Of a stretch of DNA of 64,000 nucleotides, positions 32,540 through 42,637 are shown one piece after another. The notes under the pieces are model-generated. The model worked only from the letters and a program-made list of their open reading frames with translations. It did no database searches and was not told the origin of the DNA. Source of the stretch: Phyllobacterium sp. 21LDTY02-6. Lineage in GTDB: Bacteria > Pseudomonadota > Alphaproteobacteria > Rhizobiales > Rhizobiaceae. The translations under genes were made by a program, and so were the position numbers. The stretch spans positions 62,001 to 126,000 of the forward strand of contig NZ_JAMJWD020000002.1 in assembly GCF_023554255.2 (NCBI RefSeq), read 5' to 3'. How positions within the stretch are numbered: the stretch's first letter is position 1; every line of letters begins with the position of its first letter.

Positions 32540-33772
32540 TCAGTCGTCGCCCTCGACCACGCGCAGCCTCAGCTGGCCTGTCGCCGAAGCGGCCGATCGC
32601 GATGTTTCGACCGCGGCACTGTCGGCTGGCGCTTCGGCCAGCTCCAGTGCCTCGATCTTCTGGCCGCGCTTCGTCACCTTGCTGGAAGAGACGAGAATAT
32701 CGTCTATATCCTTGCTCGCCTGGCCGAAATGCCCCTGCAGCTTGCGCACCCGATCGTCGAGCCGGCCAACATCCTCCATCAGCCTGACGACCTCCTTCTG
32801 GATGAGATGCGCCTGTTCGCGCATCCGCACATCCTTCAACACGGCCTGGATCACCTGGATCGACAGCATCAGCAGGGAGGGCGAAACGATGACGATCCGC
32901 GAGCGATGCGCCCGCTGCACGATCGCTTCGAAATTCTCATGGATTTCGCCGAATATCGATTCCGAGGGCACGAACAGAAAGGCAGTGTCCTGCGTCTCGC
33001 CGTTCAGAAGATATTTGTCGGCGACATCGCGAATGTGAACCTCGAGGTCGCGCTTGAACCGGCTCGCCGCATCGCGCTTCTCCTCGGCGGATTCAGCTGC
33101 CCGGATGGCGTTCCAGGCCTCCAGCGGAAACTTCGCATCGATGACGAGGCTCGGCGCTCCATTGGGCATGCGCACCAGGCAATCCGGCCTGCTGCCATTG
33201 CTCAGCGTCGCCTGGAACTCATAGGCGCCCTGCGGCAGGCCATCGGCGATGATCGCCTCCATGCGCGCCTGGCCGAAAGCACCGCGGGTCTGCTTGTTGG
33301 CGAGGATCGCCTGCAACTGCACCACCTGCCCCGCCAGCGACTGGATATTGTTCTGCGCCGTGTCGATGACGGCCAGACGCTCCTGCAGCCGGGCGAGATT
33401 CTCGTGGGTCGATTTGGTCTGCTCCGTCATGGTATTGCCGATGCGCACGGTCATCCCGTCGAGCCTTTCGCGGATGGACTGGTTCAATTCGGATTGTCGC
33501 GAGCCGAAAAGCTCGGCCATCGTCTGCATCCGGCCCTGCATTTCCGCCTGGCTCTTGAGTATTTCGCTCATCCTGGCCTCGGCGTCGCGCGCACGGTCCT
33601 CGGCCTGTATTTCGGCGATAAGCCTGGCCTTTGCCGATCGCTGAACGATGACACAGGCTATGATGATGACGAGCAGCATGACCGCCGCGGCCGCGACCAG
33701 CGCCGCGCCCACGGAAACGGATGTCGCCCCCAGCTGAAAAAAGGTCTGATTCAAAGCGTTCGATGGTTCCAT
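32540..33772 (-). CDS. rmuC: DNA recombination protein RmuC
   Basis: RmuC limits inversions at short inverted repeats in E. coli; the family has a predicted PD-(D/E)XK nuclease-like core. The 410-residue protein has an N-terminal membrane anchor (LVAAAAVMLLVIIIACVI, about residues 25-42), a long coiled coil (about 50-150) and the conserved core with GRPDCLVRMPNG-like LSNGSRPDCLVRMPNG, DAKFPLEAW and FVPSESIFGEI. The C-terminal tail is Ala/Ser-rich. It is convergent with the CDF gene and divergent from def, 112 bases away. Confidence 0.94.
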   Translation of the reverse strand: MEPSNALNQTFFQLGATSVSVGAALVAAAAVMLLVIIIACVIVQRSAKARLIAEIQAEDRARDAEARMSEILKSQAEMQGRMQTMAELFGSRQSELNQSIRERLDGMTVRIGNTMTEQTKSTHENLARLQERLAVIDTAQNNIQSLAGQVVQLQAILANKQTRGAFGQARMEAIIADGLPQGAYEFQATLSNGSRPDCLVRMPNGAPSLVIDAKFPLEAWNAIRAAESAEEKRDAASRFKRDLEVHIRDVADKYLLNGETQDTAFLFVPSESIFGEIHENFEAIVQRAHRSRIVIVSPSLLMLSIQVIQAVLKDVRMREQAHLIQKEVVRLMEDVGRLDDRVRKLQGHFGQASKDIDDILVSSSKVTKRGQKIEALELAEAPADSAAVETSRSAASATGQLRLRVVEGDD

Positions 33773-33884
33773 CGCTTGAGACTATACGATTCGGCCGGCA
33801 ATTGTGAGATCAAAACAAGAACATTTTCGCAATTGCCGCTTGCCTCGGATTGACGCGCCAAAGTCCAGATATTAGGTGAATGAC

Positions 33885-34415
33885 ATGTCTATCAAACCAC
33901 TCATAATCCTGCCCGACCCGCTGTTGCGCCAGACGTCCAAGCCGGTGGAGCATTTCGATGCGGACCTGCGCAAGTTTTCGCAGGATATGCTCGACACGAT
34001 GTATGACGCGCCGGGAATCGGGCTCGCGGCGATCCAGGTCGGCGTGCCGCTGAGGATGCTCGTTATCGACCTCGCCAAGGAAGACGAGCCGAAGGCGCCG
34101 CAGATATTCATCAATCCGGAAGTGCTCTCCTCCAGCGACGAACGCAATGTCTATGAGGAGGGCTGCCTGTCGATTCCCGATTATTATGCCGAGGTCGAAA
34201 GGCCGAAGCAGGTTCGCGTCAGCTATCTCGATCTTGACGGGAAGAAGCACGAGGTGGAGGCGGATGACCTTCTCGCCACCTGCCTGCAGCACGAGATGGA
34301 CCATCTGAACGGCGTGCTGTTCATCGATCACATATCCCGGCTGAAGCGCGAGATGGTGGTCAAGAAATTCAGGAAGCTGGCCAAGGACCGTCCGCCGAGC
34401 AAGTTGGCGGTATAG
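33885..34415 (+). CDS. def: Peptide deformylase
   Basis: Def removes the formyl group from nascent polypeptides. The 176-residue type 1 deformylase has all three motifs: [10 protein letters not shown] (about residue 46), EGCLSIP (about 91, Cys metal ligand) and HEMDHLNG (about 134, two His ligands and catalytic Glu). The ATG at 33885 is favoured by TTAGGTGA upstream; a GTG three codons earlier would overlap that site. It is followed 3 bases later by fmt, the enzyme that adds the formyl group, and by truA. Confidence 0.98.
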   Translation: MSIKPLIILPDPLLRQTSKPVEHFDADLRKFSQDMLDTMYDAPGIGLAAIQVGVPLRMLVIDLAKEDEPKAPQIFINPEVLSSSDERNVYEEGCLSIPDYYAEVERPKQVRVSYLDLDGKKHEVEADDLLATCLQHEMDHLNGVLFIDHISRLKREMVVKKFRKLAKDRPPSKLAV

Positions 34416-34418
34416 GCG

Positions 34419-35354
34419 ATGAGCTTGCGTATCGTCTTCATGGGAACGCCGGATTTCGCCGTTCCCATCCTCAACGCCCTTATCGGCCAGGGTCATGAAA
34501 TCGTTGCGGTTTACAGCCAGCCGCCGCGACCGGCGGGGCGCCGTGGGCTTGAGCTCACCCCCTCCCCGGTCCATCGCAATGCCGAACAGTTCGGCATCGA
34601 GGTTCGCACGCCGAAAAGCCTGAAGGACCCGGAGGAGCAGCAGGCCTTCGCCGATCTCGGCGCGGACGTGGCGATCGTCGTCGCCTATGGGCTGATCCTG
34701 CCGAAGCCGATTCTCGAAGGCACTAGACTGGGTTGCTACAATGCCCATGCCTCGCTTTTGCCGCGTTGGCGCGGCGCCGCTCCCATCCAGCGCGCCATCA
34801 TGGCCGGAGACAGCGAAACCGGCATCATGGTGATGAAGATGGATGAGGGCCTCGACACGGGGCCGGTCGCCATGGCCGAAAAGCTCAAGATCACCGCCGA
34901 CATGACGGCGGGGGAATTGCACGACCAGTTGAGCATGTCCGGCGCCGATCTCATGGTGCGCGCCGTCGCGGCGCTGGAGCGCGACAGCCTGACGCTGACG
35001 CCGCAAGACGAAGATGGCGTTACCTACGCCGCCAAGATCACCAAGGTCGAAACCCGGATCGACTGGAGCCAGCCCGCCATCGATATCCATAATCGCATTC
35101 GCGGCCTTGCGCCCTTTCCGGGCGCCTGGTGCGAGATGGAGATCGGCGACGATCTCGAACGCGTGAAACTGCTGCGTTCGGTACTGGCGACGGGCGTCGG
35201 AGCACCCGGCACTGTCCTCGACGCCGAACTGCGCATCGCCTGCGGCGAAGGCGCGGTCCGGCTGCGTTCGTTGCAGCGCGCCGGCGGCAAGGTCATGGAC
35301 AGCCAGGAGTTTCAGCGCGGGGCGAAGATCGCACAGGGGACGCGGCTCCCATGA
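34419..35354 (+). CDS. fmt: Methionyl-tRNA formyltransferase
   Basis: Fmt formylates initiator Met-tRNA using 10-formyl-tetrahydrofolate. The 311-residue protein has the N-terminal [13 protein letters not shown], the catalytic segment [16 protein letters not shown] (Asn-His of the formyltransferase site) around residue 110, and [10 protein letters not shown]. The C-terminal tRNA-binding OB-like domain follows from about residue 205. Start is 3 bases after the def stop; truA begins 13 bases downstream, giving a def-fmt-truA operon as in other alphaproteobacteria. Confidence 0.98.
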   Translation: MSLRIVFMGTPDFAVPILNALIGQGHEIVAVYSQPPRPAGRRGLELTPSPVHRNAEQFGIEVRTPKSLKDPEEQQAFADLGADVAIVVAYGLILPKPILEGTRLGCYNAHASLLPRWRGAAPIQRAIMAGDSETGIMVMKMDEGLDTGPVAMAEKLKITADMTAGELHDQLSMSGADLMVRAVAALERDSLTLTPQDEDGVTYAAKITKVETRIDWSQPAIDIHNRIRGLAPFPGAWCEMEIGDDLERVKLLRSVLATGVGAPGTVLDAELRIACGEGAVRLRSLQRAGGKVMDSQEFQRGAKIAQGTRLP

Positions 35355-35367
35355 ACCGCTGATCGCC

Positions 35368-36153
35368 ATGCCGCGCTACAAGCTCACGGTCGAGTATGAC
35401 GGCACGCCCTATGCCGGCTGGCAGCGCCAGGAAAACGGCTATACGGTGCAGGCAGCGATCGAACTCGCCGTTTTCAGGTTCTGCGGCGAGAAACTCTCCA
35501 TCGGCGCGGCCGGCCGCACGGATTCAGGCGTCCACGCTACCGCGCAGGTGGCGCATATGGACCTTTCCAGGGACTGGAGCGCCTCCAAGGTGCGCGAGGC
35601 GCTGAATGCGCATCTCGTCGTCGCCGGCGAGGCCGTCAGCATCATCAATGTGGAGCGGGTGCCGGCAAGCTTCGATTCGCGATTCTCGGCGCTCGGGCGG
35701 CACTATCTCTACCGGATGATCAACCGGCGCCCGCCCGCGCCGCTCGAAGCCAACCGCGCCTGGTGGGTGAAGAAGCCACTCGATGAGGCGGCGATGCACG
35801 AAGCCGCCCAGCGGCTGGTGGGCACGCATGATTTCACCACGTTCCGCGCCACGCAGTGCCAGGCAAAGAGCCCGGTCAAGACACTCGACCTTCTGACGGT
35901 TGAGCGACATGGCGAAATCGTCGAAATAAGAGCGTCGGCGCGATCCTTCCTGCACAATCAGATACGATCATTTGCAGGCACCCTGCACGAAGTCGGATGC
36001 GGGCGCTGGAGCGCAGACGACGTGACGGCGGCGCTCGAAGCCAGGAACCGGAAGGCATGTGGCCCGGTCGCGCCGCCCTATGGGCTCTATCTCATCGGCG
36101 TGGATTATCCGATGGTCACCGCTTCCGGCGCCGATATGTCCAATGCGGTCTGA
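35368..36153 (+). CDS. truA: tRNA pseudouridine(38-40) synthase
   Basis: TruA modifies U38, U39 and U40 in the anticodon stem-loop. The 261-residue protein begins [16 protein letters not shown] and has the catalytic Asp in [17 protein letters not shown] (about residue 50-66). The second conserved half contains [16 protein letters not shown] and a C-terminal [11 protein letters not shown] motif. It closes the def-fmt-truA operon. The last 49 bases overlap the 3' end of the convergent YIP1-like gene. Confidence 0.97.
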   Translation: MPRYKLTVEYDGTPYAGWQRQENGYTVQAAIELAVFRFCGEKLSIGAAGRTDSGVHATAQVAHMDLSRDWSASKVREALNAHLVVAGEAVSIINVERVPASFDSRFSALGRHYLYRMINRRPPAPLEANRAWWVKKPLDEAAMHEAAQRLVGTHDFTTFRATQCQAKSPVKTLDLLTVERHGEIVEIRASARSFLHNQIRSFAGTLHEVGCGRWSADDVTAALEARNRKACGPVAPPYGLYLIGVDYPMVTASGADMSNAV

Positions 36154-36725
36154 AGCAGCAGCATCAGAAACAGCGAACCGACCATCAAGGCGATGAAGAA
36201 CGCCGCCGAATAGGCATAGGACTTCTTCAGCACGATGTGCGTCAGCCTGTAGGTCAGCACCATGATCATGGCGTAGAGCGCAAGGCCCAGCGCCGCCGTG
36301 ACTGCCGGCCAGCCCGGCAGCAGGGTGCGAAGCACGGTGGCCGGCGCCATCATCCAGGCGGCGATGACCGTTCCCCAGTTGGTCGCGACCACATAGGGAC
36401 TATATCGCTTGCTGATGCCCAGCGGGCGCGCCACGAGCGCGAGCAGCACCAGAGGCAGCACCCAGGCGGTGAGATCGACAAAGGCGACGCGCCCCATGAT
36501 GGAAAGGCGGCTGCCGGCCTCCGGCCGCGCCGCAATGAGGTCATTGGCGAAGATGATCCAGCTGAGGATCAGCGGCGGCAATGAAATCGTAATGGCGTGA
36601 AAGGACTTCCAGAACCCGTCCTCGGAAATATCCAGCCGCTCGAGCCCGTCCGCATGGCCGGTCATCATGCGCCAGGCGCCGAAAAGGTAGTCCTGAATTT
36701 CGTTCCAGTCGGGTATGTCGTTCAT
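36105..36725 (-). CDS. YIP1-family-like inner-membrane protein
   Basis: A 206-residue integral membrane protein with about five hydrophobic segments (near residues 45-60, 85-105, 115-135, 140-160 and 170-195), preceded by a polar N-terminus [21 protein letters not shown]. The layout resembles bacterial YIP1/transporter-associated proteins found beside dapE in Rhizobiales; no catalytic motif is visible and the function is unknown. The start at 36725 follows the dapE stop by 7 bases, so it is likely co-transcribed with dapE. Its 3' end overlaps truA by 49 bases on the other strand. Confidence 0.75.
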   Translation of the reverse strand: MNDIPDWNEIQDYLFGAWRMMTGHADGLERLDISEDGFWKSFHAITISLPPLILSWIIFANDLIAARPEAGSRLSIMGRVAFVDLTAWVLPLVLLALVARPLGISKRYSPYVVATNWGTVIAAWMMAPATVLRTLLPGWPAVTAALGLALYAMIMVLTYRLTHIVLKKSYAYSAAFFIALMVGSLFLMLLLQTALDISAPEAVTIG

Positions 36726-36732
36726 TCGCTGC

Positions 36733-37920
36733 TCACGCAAAGAAATCCGCAATGAAGCGCTCGTAGATCTGGGTCAGGGTCTCGAGATCGGCAATAGCGA
36801 CGCGTTCATCCACCATGTGCATCGTCTGTCCGACAAGCCCGAACTCCACCACGGGGCAGTAATCCTTGATGAAGCGCGCATCGGAGGTGCCGCCCGAGGT
36901 CGAGAGCTGCGGCCGCTTGCCGGTCACCGCTTCGACGGACGAGGACAGCGCGCCGAGCAGTTTCTCGTCGCGGGTCAGGAAAACATGGCTCGGCCGATCA
37001 CGCCAGACGATCTCGTAATTGACCGGATCAGCCTTGCCGGGACGCAGCTTGCCGCGGGCCGCAGCCCGGTCGAGCCGGTTATGAATCTCCGCCATCAGCG
37101 TCTCGTCGGTCCAGCTGTCATTGAACCGCACATTGAAGGTTGCCGTGGCACGCGCAGGGATCACATTGACAGCGGGATTGCCGACGTCGATGGTCGTCAC
37201 CTCGAGATTGGTCGCCTGAAAATCCTCCGTGCCCTGGTCGAATGCCGGGTAGAGCAGGCTTTCGACCAGACTGGTCAAACCTCGCACGGGATTATCGGCA
37301 AGGTGCGGATAGGCGACGTGGCCCTGGACGCCGTGAACGACGATCGTTCCCGACAGCGAGCCGCGGCGGCCGATCTTGATCATGTCGCCGAGCCGTTCGG
37401 GATTGGTCGGTTCGCCGACGATCGAGGCGTCCCAGCTTTCGCCCTTCTGCTTCGCCCATTCCAGCAATTTGCCGGTGCCGTTGATCGATGGTCCCTCCTC
37501 GTCTCCCGTGATCAGGAAGGAGACAGAGCCACGCAGGTCCCGATGTTTGCCGATGTGGCGGGCGACAGCGGCAAGAAAGCAGGCGATCCCGCCCTTCATG
37601 TCGACGGCGCCGCGACCGTACATCTGGCCATTATGGATCTTCGCCGAAAAAGGCGGAAAGGTCCACGCGGCCTCGTCCCCCACGGGAACGACGTCCGTGT
37701 GGCCGGCGAACATCAAATGCGGGCCATTGCCGGAACGCCGGGCATAGAGATTTTCGACGTCCGGCGTACCGTCTTCGCTGAAGACCGGGCGTTCGACGCT
37801 GAAACCGAGAGGTTCGAGCAAGGATTGCAGCACTTGCAATGCCCCACCTTCCAGCGGAGTCACCGAGGGGCAGGCAATGAGTTTGGCGAGGTTTTGAATT
37901 GGATCGGTCGAGGATATCAT
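36733..37920 (-). CDS. dapE: Succinyl-diaminopimelate desuccinylase
   Basis: DapE releases LL-diaminopimelate from N-succinyl-LL-DAP in lysine and peptidoglycan biosynthesis; it is a di-zinc M20 metalloprotease-like enzyme. The 395-residue product has the zinc and catalytic motifs [34 protein letters not shown] with the catalytic Glu, and the C-terminal [10 protein letters not shown]. The frame extends to an ATG at 37956, but the start at 37920 matches family length. Upstream, 61 bases away, the panE-like gene diverges; dapD is close by (39035-39889). Confidence 0.97.
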   Translation of the reverse strand: MISSTDPIQNLAKLIACPSVTPLEGGALQVLQSLLEPLGFSVERPVFSEDGTPDVENLYARRSGNGPHLMFAGHTDVVPVGDEAAWTFPPFSAKIHNGQMYGRGAVDMKGGIACFLAAVARHIGKHRDLRGSVSFLITGDEEGPSINGTGKLLEWAKQKGESWDASIVGEPTNPERLGDMIKIGRRGSLSGTIVVHGVQGHVAYPHLADNPVRGLTSLVESLLYPAFDQGTEDFQATNLEVTTIDVGNPAVNVIPARATATFNVRFNDSWTDETLMAEIHNRLDRAAARGKLRPGKADPVNYEIVWRDRPSHVFLTRDEKLLGALSSSVEAVTGKRPQLSTSGGTSDARFIKDYCPVVEFGLVGQTMHMVDERVAIADLETLTQIYERFIADFFA

Positions 37921-37981
37921 GGCTAATGCGATAGTCCAAAAGCGCGATCCTGTCATCGGCTTTTCACATAAGGTTCAGGCT

Positions 37982-39019
37982 ATGGAGAAAAATACCGTCA
38001 TCGATCGAGATGCCCGCATCGTCATCGCCGGCGCCGGTTCCATCGGGTGCTATGCCGGCGGCTGCCTTGCCGCGGCTGGACGCAACGTCGCCTTCCTTGC
38101 GCGTCCGAGGACCGAAGCCGCGCTGCGCGGCAACGGTCTTCATGTCATTGATCTCGGCGATGCCGAGCATGTCCTGGACGGAGACAGCCTGTCGCTGGAT
38201 AGCAGCCCGGCGACGATATTGGCCACAGCCGACATTATCCTGCTCGCAGTGAAGAGCGGCGCGACCGCGGAGCTCGCGGAACTCATAGCCCGCCATGCAC
38301 CGCCGCATTGCATCGTGGTCAGCCTGCAAAACGGCGTTGGCAATGCGGAAATCCTCCGTGCGGCACTTGGTCCGCACAGGCCGGTCGTGCCCGGGATGGT
38401 ACCGTTCAACGTGGTCCAGACCGAGGACGGGCAGGGTCGCATCAGCGTCCGGCGCACGATGCCCGGAACGGTGCTGATCGGGACGGACGTGGATGGGCTG
38501 GCATCGTTTCTTTCCGTGCCGGGCTTTTCAGTCGCAACCCATCCGGACATGCACTGCGTCCAGTGGAGCAAGCTGCTGATGAACCTCAACAATGCGCTCA
38601 ACGCCCTGTCCGACCTGCCTCTTGCACAGCAGCTCACGGATCGAAGCTGGCGAAAACTGGCCGCCGACCAGATGAGCGAGGGACTGCGTATCATGAGGGC
38701 GAACGGCATTGCGCCCATCACGATACAGGGCGCGCCGCCGACTGTCCTGCCGTGGCTTCTCCGCCTGCCCGATGCTCTTTTCCGCATCGTCGCCCGCAGG
38801 ATGCTGGCCATCGACCCGCATGCGCGCTCTTCCATGTGGCAGGACCTGGCAAATGGGCGCGCCACCGAGATCGATTATCTGCAGGGCACGATCATCGACC
38901 TCGCCAAAGCCAGCAACATGGCCGCCCCGCTCGCGGCGCGCATCAGCGCATGTATCAAGGCGGCGGAAGGCAAACCGGTGCGGCCTCACACGGTGGATGA
39001 AATCCGCAACGGCCGCTGA
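37982..39019 (+). CDS. Ketopantoate reductase family oxidoreductase (PanE/ApbA-like)
   Basis: A 345-residue NADPH-dependent reductase of the ApbA/PanE family, which reduces 2-dehydropantoate to pantoate for coenzyme A synthesis. The N-terminal Rossmann fold shows IVIAGAGSIGCYAGG, the centre VSLQNGVGNAE and VVPGMVPFNVV, and the C-terminal helical domain KLLMNLNNALNAL with the catalytic Lys. Alphaproteobacteria often carry several paralogues, so true PanE activity is not certain. The ATG at 37982 is used; starting at 37919 would overlap dapE. It diverges from dapE and converges on dapD (15-base gap). Confidence 0.82.
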   Translation: MEKNTVIDRDARIVIAGAGSIGCYAGGCLAAAGRNVAFLARPRTEAALRGNGLHVIDLGDAEHVLDGDSLSLDSSPATILATADIILLAVKSGATAELAELIARHAPPHCIVVSLQNGVGNAEILRAALGPHRPVVPGMVPFNVVQTEDGQGRISVRRTMPGTVLIGTDVDGLASFLSVPGFSVATHPDMHCVQWSKLLMNLNNALNALSDLPLAQQLTDRSWRKLAADQMSEGLRIMRANGIAPITIQGAPPTVLPWLLRLPDALFRIVARRMLAIDPHARSSMWQDLANGRATEIDYLQGTIIDLAKASNMAAPLAARISACIKAAEGKPVRPHTVDEIRNGR

Positions 39020-39034
39020 TCTGCCGGTTTCGGC

Positions 39035-39889
39035 TCAGTCGCGCAGCAATTCGTTGATGGAGGTTTTCGAGCGTGTCTTCTCGTCCACCCGCTTCACGAT
39101 AACCGCGCAATAGAGGCTCGGTCCCGGCTCATTGTTGGGGAAGGACTTGCCAGGCAGCGAGCCGGCGACGACAACGGAATATGCCGGCACTTCACCATAG
39201 AAGATCTCGCCCGTGGTGCGATCGACGATCTTCGTCGACTTGCCTATGAAGACGCCCATGCCGAGGACTGCGCCCTCGCGGACGATGCAGCCCTCGACTA
39301 CCTCGGAGCGGGCGCCGATGAAGCAATTGTCTTCGATGATCGTCGGTCCGGCCTGCATGGGTTCAAGCACGCCGCCAATGCCGACACCGCCGGAAAGATG
39401 GACATGCTTGCCGATCTGCGCGCAGGAACCCACGGTCGCCCAGGCATCCACCATCGTGCCCTCGCCGACATAGGCGCCGAGATTGACGAAGGACGGCATC
39501 AGGATCGCGCCCGGCGCTATATAGGCGGAGCGGCGGACGACAGCGCTCGGAACCGTGCGAATGCCGGCCTTGGCGAATTCGGTCGCACCCCAGCCTTCGA
39601 ACTTCGACGGCACCTTGTCCCACCATTGGGCGCCGCCAGGGCCGCCCTCGATCAATCCCATCGGATTGAGCCTGAAGGAGAGCAGCACCGCCTTCTTGAG
39701 CCATTGATTGACTTTCCACTCGCCGTCCGGCTGCCTTTCGGCCACGCGGGCCTCACCGGCATCGAGCAGAAGCAGCGATGCCTCCACCGCCTCGCGAACT
39801 TCACCGCGGGTCTCGGTGTTTATCGCGTCCCGTTCGTCGAACGCCTTGTCGATGGTTGCTTCGAGGCTGCTGAGATCAGGCTTGGACAT
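39035..39889 (-). CDS. dapD: Tetrahydrodipicolinate N-succinyltransferase
   Basis: DapD succinylates tetrahydrodipicolinate in the succinylase branch of DAP/lysine synthesis, just before the DapC and DapE steps. The 284-residue protein has an N-terminal helical domain and a left-handed beta-helix of hexapeptide repeats ([21 protein letters not shown], about residues 135-230), then the C-terminal [12 protein letters not shown] segment. Length equals the family norm (274-285). The neighbouring dapE makes this a partly clustered pathway, although the two are on separate transcripts with the panE-like gene between. Confidence 0.98.
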   Translation of the reverse strand: MSKPDLSSLEATIDKAFDERDAINTETRGEVREAVEASLLLLDAGEARVAERQPDGEWKVNQWLKKAVLLSFRLNPMGLIEGGPGGAQWWDKVPSKFEGWGATEFAKAGIRTVPSAVVRRSAYIAPGAILMPSFVNLGAYVGEGTMVDAWATVGSCAQIGKHVHLSGGVGIGGVLEPMQAGPTIIEDNCFIGARSEVVEGCIVREGAVLGMGVFIGKSTKIVDRTTGEIFYGEVPAYSVVVAGSLPGKSFPNNEPGPSLYCAVIVKRVDEKTRSKTSINELLRD

Positions 39890-40044
39890 TTTGTCATCAC
39901 TCCATTAGACGGGCATGCGAGGGGCTTGTCAGGTGCTACTAAGTGAAGTCTGCGAGGGGGTCAATCGCAGCGTCATATTGGTGGACAATGAATCGGGTTG
40001 ACTGCCTGTAAGCGTCACGGACGCCGCAGAAGGAGAAAAAGAAA

Positions 40045-40896
40045 TTGAATACTGACGAAAAGCACGGCTGGACGCCTTTTTCGCATTCCTCGGAGGCAGT
40101 TCGCCGTGTGCAGACCGCGCCGGAGACGCCGCAAACCCAATCGGACACGTACCGCCTTGCTTTTGCCGATCCCGACTTCATGACGCGCCGGGAAATGCGC
40201 GCCGTCCGCCTGCAGCTCGAACTGCTGAAGCCCGAAATGGCGCTGACGGAGCGCGGCATCCGCTCAACCGTCGTTCTCTTCGGCGGAGCGCGCATTCCCG
40301 AACCCGGTACTGCAGCCTGGGCAGCAAAGAACGAGACCCAGAAGAAGAACCTCGAGGCCAATTCCCACTATTATGCCGAGGCGCGGGAGTTCGCGCGGCT
40401 ATGCTCGACCTATTCGTCCAGCACCTATAATCGCGAATTCGTCGTCGTGACCGGCGGCGGCCCCGGCGTCATGGAGGCCGGCAATCGCGGCGCTGCCGAT
40501 GTCGGCGCGCCAACCATCGGCCTCAACATCGTATTGCCGCACGAGCAGGCGCCCAACGCCTATGTGACGCCCGAACTGTGCTTCAACTTCCATTATTTCG
40601 CCATCCGCAAGATGCATTTCCTCATGCGGGCAAAGGCGATGGCGATTTTCCCGGGTGGCTTCGGCACGATGGACGAGACCTTCGAGGCGCTGACCCTGAT
40701 CCAGACCGGGCGGATGGAGCGCATACCCTTCCTGCTGTTCGGCAAGTCCTTCTGGGAGAAGACCATCAATTTCGACTTCCTGGCCGAACAGGGCGTCATA
40801 TCGCCGACGGATCGCGAGCTGATCACTTTCGTCGATAGTGCCAGCGAGGCGTGGAAGGTGATCCAGGAGTTCTATTCGCTGCCGCAGGGTGCCTGA
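40045..40896 (+). CDS. LOG-family protein (TIGR00730-like)
   Basis: The 283-residue protein belongs to the lysine decarboxylase-like/LOG group. The core carries VVTGGGPGVMEAGNRGA (about residue 137) and the signature FPGGFGTMDETFEALT (about residue 205), PGGxGTxxE. LOG proteins hydrolyse nucleoside 5'-monophosphates to free bases and make cytokinins in plants; true lysine decarboxylase activity has not been shown. The start is a TTG at 40045 with AGAAGGAG about 8 bases upstream, as no ATG is suitably placed. An extra N-terminal region of about 70 residues is typical of the longer bacterial subgroup. Its end overlaps the convergent DUF817 gene by 25 bases. Confidence 0.88.
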   Translation: MNTDEKHGWTPFSHSSEAVRRVQTAPETPQTQSDTYRLAFADPDFMTRREMRAVRLQLELLKPEMALTERGIRSTVVLFGGARIPEPGTAAWAAKNETQKKNLEANSHYYAEAREFARLCSTYSSSTYNREFVVVTGGGPGVMEAGNRGAADVGAPTIGLNIVLPHEQAPNAYVTPELCFNFHYFAIRKMHFLMRAKAMAIFPGGFGTMDETFEALTLIQTGRMERIPFLLFGKSFWEKTINFDFLAEQGVISPTDRELITFVDSASEAWKVIQEFYSLPQGA

Positions 40897-41759
40897 GCCA
40901 TGCGCTCATGCGCGTCGCGCATGCGGGGCGGATGTATCCAGGTGACGAGCACGACCGAGATGATCATGAGCAGGTACCAGGAGCCGAGCTTGGAGAGCGA
41001 TACCGGCGACCAGGCTTCCGCCTGCGAAGGGTAGATCCAGGCACGCGACCATGTGCCGATGTTCTCGGCACCCCATATGAACAACGCCACCAGCAGGAAG
41101 GCGAGCAGCAGCGGCATGTGGTGCCGCGAGCGGAAAACGCGGTAATACATGCTGCTGCGCGCGAACAGCGCTATGGTCGCGGCGAAAAGCACCCAACGCA
41201 GGTCGGCAATATAGTGGTGGGTGAAGAAATTGGCATAGATCGCCATGGCAAGAATGGCGGTCATCCACAGACGCGGATAATTCTCGAGCCTGATATCGAA
41301 TATGCGGTTGACCCGGGCCATGTAGGAGCCGACGGCTGCATACATGAAACCTGAGAACAACGGCACGCCGCCAATGCGCAGCAGGCTCGGCTCCGGATAG
41401 ATCCAGGAGCCGACATGCGTCTTGAATATCTCCATGAGCGTGCCGACGACGTGGAAGATCAGGATGATCTTGGCCTCGCCGAGCGTTTCCAGCCTGAATG
41501 CCAGCATCGAGAGCTGGATGAGAAGCGCGGCGATGAAGAGAAAATCATAGCGGGCAAAACCGCCATCATCCGGCCAGAAAAACTTGGTGGCGAGAATGAC
41601 GCCCAGCATCAGCCCGCCGAAGAGGCAGGCCCAGGCCTGCTTGATGCCGAACACCAGAAACTCGACCGCACCGCCCCAGACGCCCGACCCGGGCAGCCGA
41701 TCCAGTATCCTGTGGGCCGCGAGGTCGATGACCTCTTCGACCGAGGTGAATCGCTTCAC
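40872..41759 (-). CDS. DUF817 family integral membrane protein
   Basis: A 295-residue inner-membrane protein with about 8 hydrophobic helices spread over the whole length, starting after a short amphipathic N-terminus. It fits the DUF817 family, whose function is unknown. Conserved-looking polar spots include GSWIYPEPSL and HHYIADLRW between helices. The GTG start at 41759 overlaps the stop of the upstream HAD phosphatase by 4 bases (GTGA), so the two are translationally coupled. The 3' end overlaps the LOG-family gene on the other strand by 25 bases. Confidence 0.8.
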   Translation of the reverse strand: MKRFTSVEEVIDLAAHRILDRLPGSGVWGGAVEFLVFGIKQAWACLFGGLMLGVILATKFFWPDDGGFARYDFLFIAALLIQLSMLAFRLETLGEAKIILIFHVVGTLMEIFKTHVGSWIYPEPSLLRIGGVPLFSGFMYAAVGSYMARVNRIFDIRLENYPRLWMTAILAMAIYANFFTHHYIADLRWVLFAATIALFARSSMYYRVFRSRHHMPLLLAFLLVALFIWGAENIGTWSRAWIYPSQAEAWSPVSLSKLGSWYLLMIISVVLVTWIHPPRMRDAHERMAQAPCGSE

Positions 41760-42481
41760 GCAGGGATATCCGTGGTCGCCCGTCCGGGCAGGATGGCGCT
41801 GAGGAACGAGGAGAGATTGTCGGTTACATAGTCGACGTGATCGGTCTGGCCGGGATCGCGCTCCCAGATTTCCGAGAATGTCGGCTCGAAATTGCGCGGC
41901 ACGATCAGGACCGTGGTCATTCCGAGCGCCTTGGGCTCCACCAGGTTCCTCGCCAGATCCTCGAACATCACGCTGGCGCGGGCATCGATCCTGTGCTGGG
42001 CCAGGAAGCGGTCATAGGTCTCGCGCGCCGGCTTCGGGTTCAGTTCCGCCGCGACGATATCGAAGATGTCGTCGAACTCGTCGAGAACGCCAAGCTGCCG
42101 CGCGGCCCGCTCCGCATGCCCGCGATCACCATTGGTGAATATGAACTTGCGCCCCGGCAATTGCCTTATGGCCGTAGCCAGCGACGGATCGGGCACCAGC
42201 CAGGAATAATCGATATCGTGCACCTTCTGCAGGAAATCGTCGGAATCGATATCGTAGCGATCCATCAGGCCTTTGAGCGTGGTGCCGTAATCCTTGTAGA
42301 ACTGCTTCTGCAGGGTCCTCGCATCCGAGCGCGACAGCTTGAGCAGATCCGCCACATAGTCGGTCATTTTGACGTCGATCTGCGAAAAAAGATTGGAGTG
42401 ATGCGGGTAAAGTGTATTGTCCAGGTCAAATACCCAGTCAGTAATATGGGCAAAGTTCAAAGGATCGGGTTGATTGGTCAT
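41756..42481 (-). CDS. HAD hydrolase, pyrimidine 5'-nucleotidase type
   Basis: The 241-residue protein has HAD motif I WVFDLDNTLYPH (two Asp), motif II FTNGDRGHAERAA, motif III Lys in NPKPARETYD, and motif IV in SVMFEDLARNL. It resembles the SDT1/pyrimidine 5'-nucleotidase subgroup, which hydrolyses UMP/CMP and helps salvage. The frame is open to an ATG at 42532, but the start at 42481 (MTNQPDP) fits family length better; neither has a strong Shine-Dalgarno. It is coupled to the downstream DUF817 gene by a 4-base overlap and divergent from the GGDEF gene, 156 bases away. Confidence 0.85.
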   Translation of the reverse strand: MTNQPDPLNFAHITDWVFDLDNTLYPHHSNLFSQIDVKMTDYVADLLKLSRSDARTLQKQFYKDYGTTLKGLMDRYDIDSDDFLQKVHDIDYSWLVPDPSLATAIRQLPGRKFIFTNGDRGHAERAARQLGVLDEFDDIFDIVAAELNPKPARETYDRFLAQHRIDARASVMFEDLARNLVEPKALGMTTVLIVPRNFEPTFSEIWERDPGQTDHVDYVTDNLSSFLSAILPGRATTDIPA

Positions 42482-42637
42482 AAGCGGTTGTTTTTCCGTC
42501 GTGCAAAAGATGCGTTCAATTCTCTGTATCACGGATGAAATAGAACAAAAGCATCCGAACTACGACCACTTTGGAATTTTTCCCAACCGGTATTTCCCCA
42601 ATGCCACATACCACGAAAAGTCTATGGTCGAGGTCTG

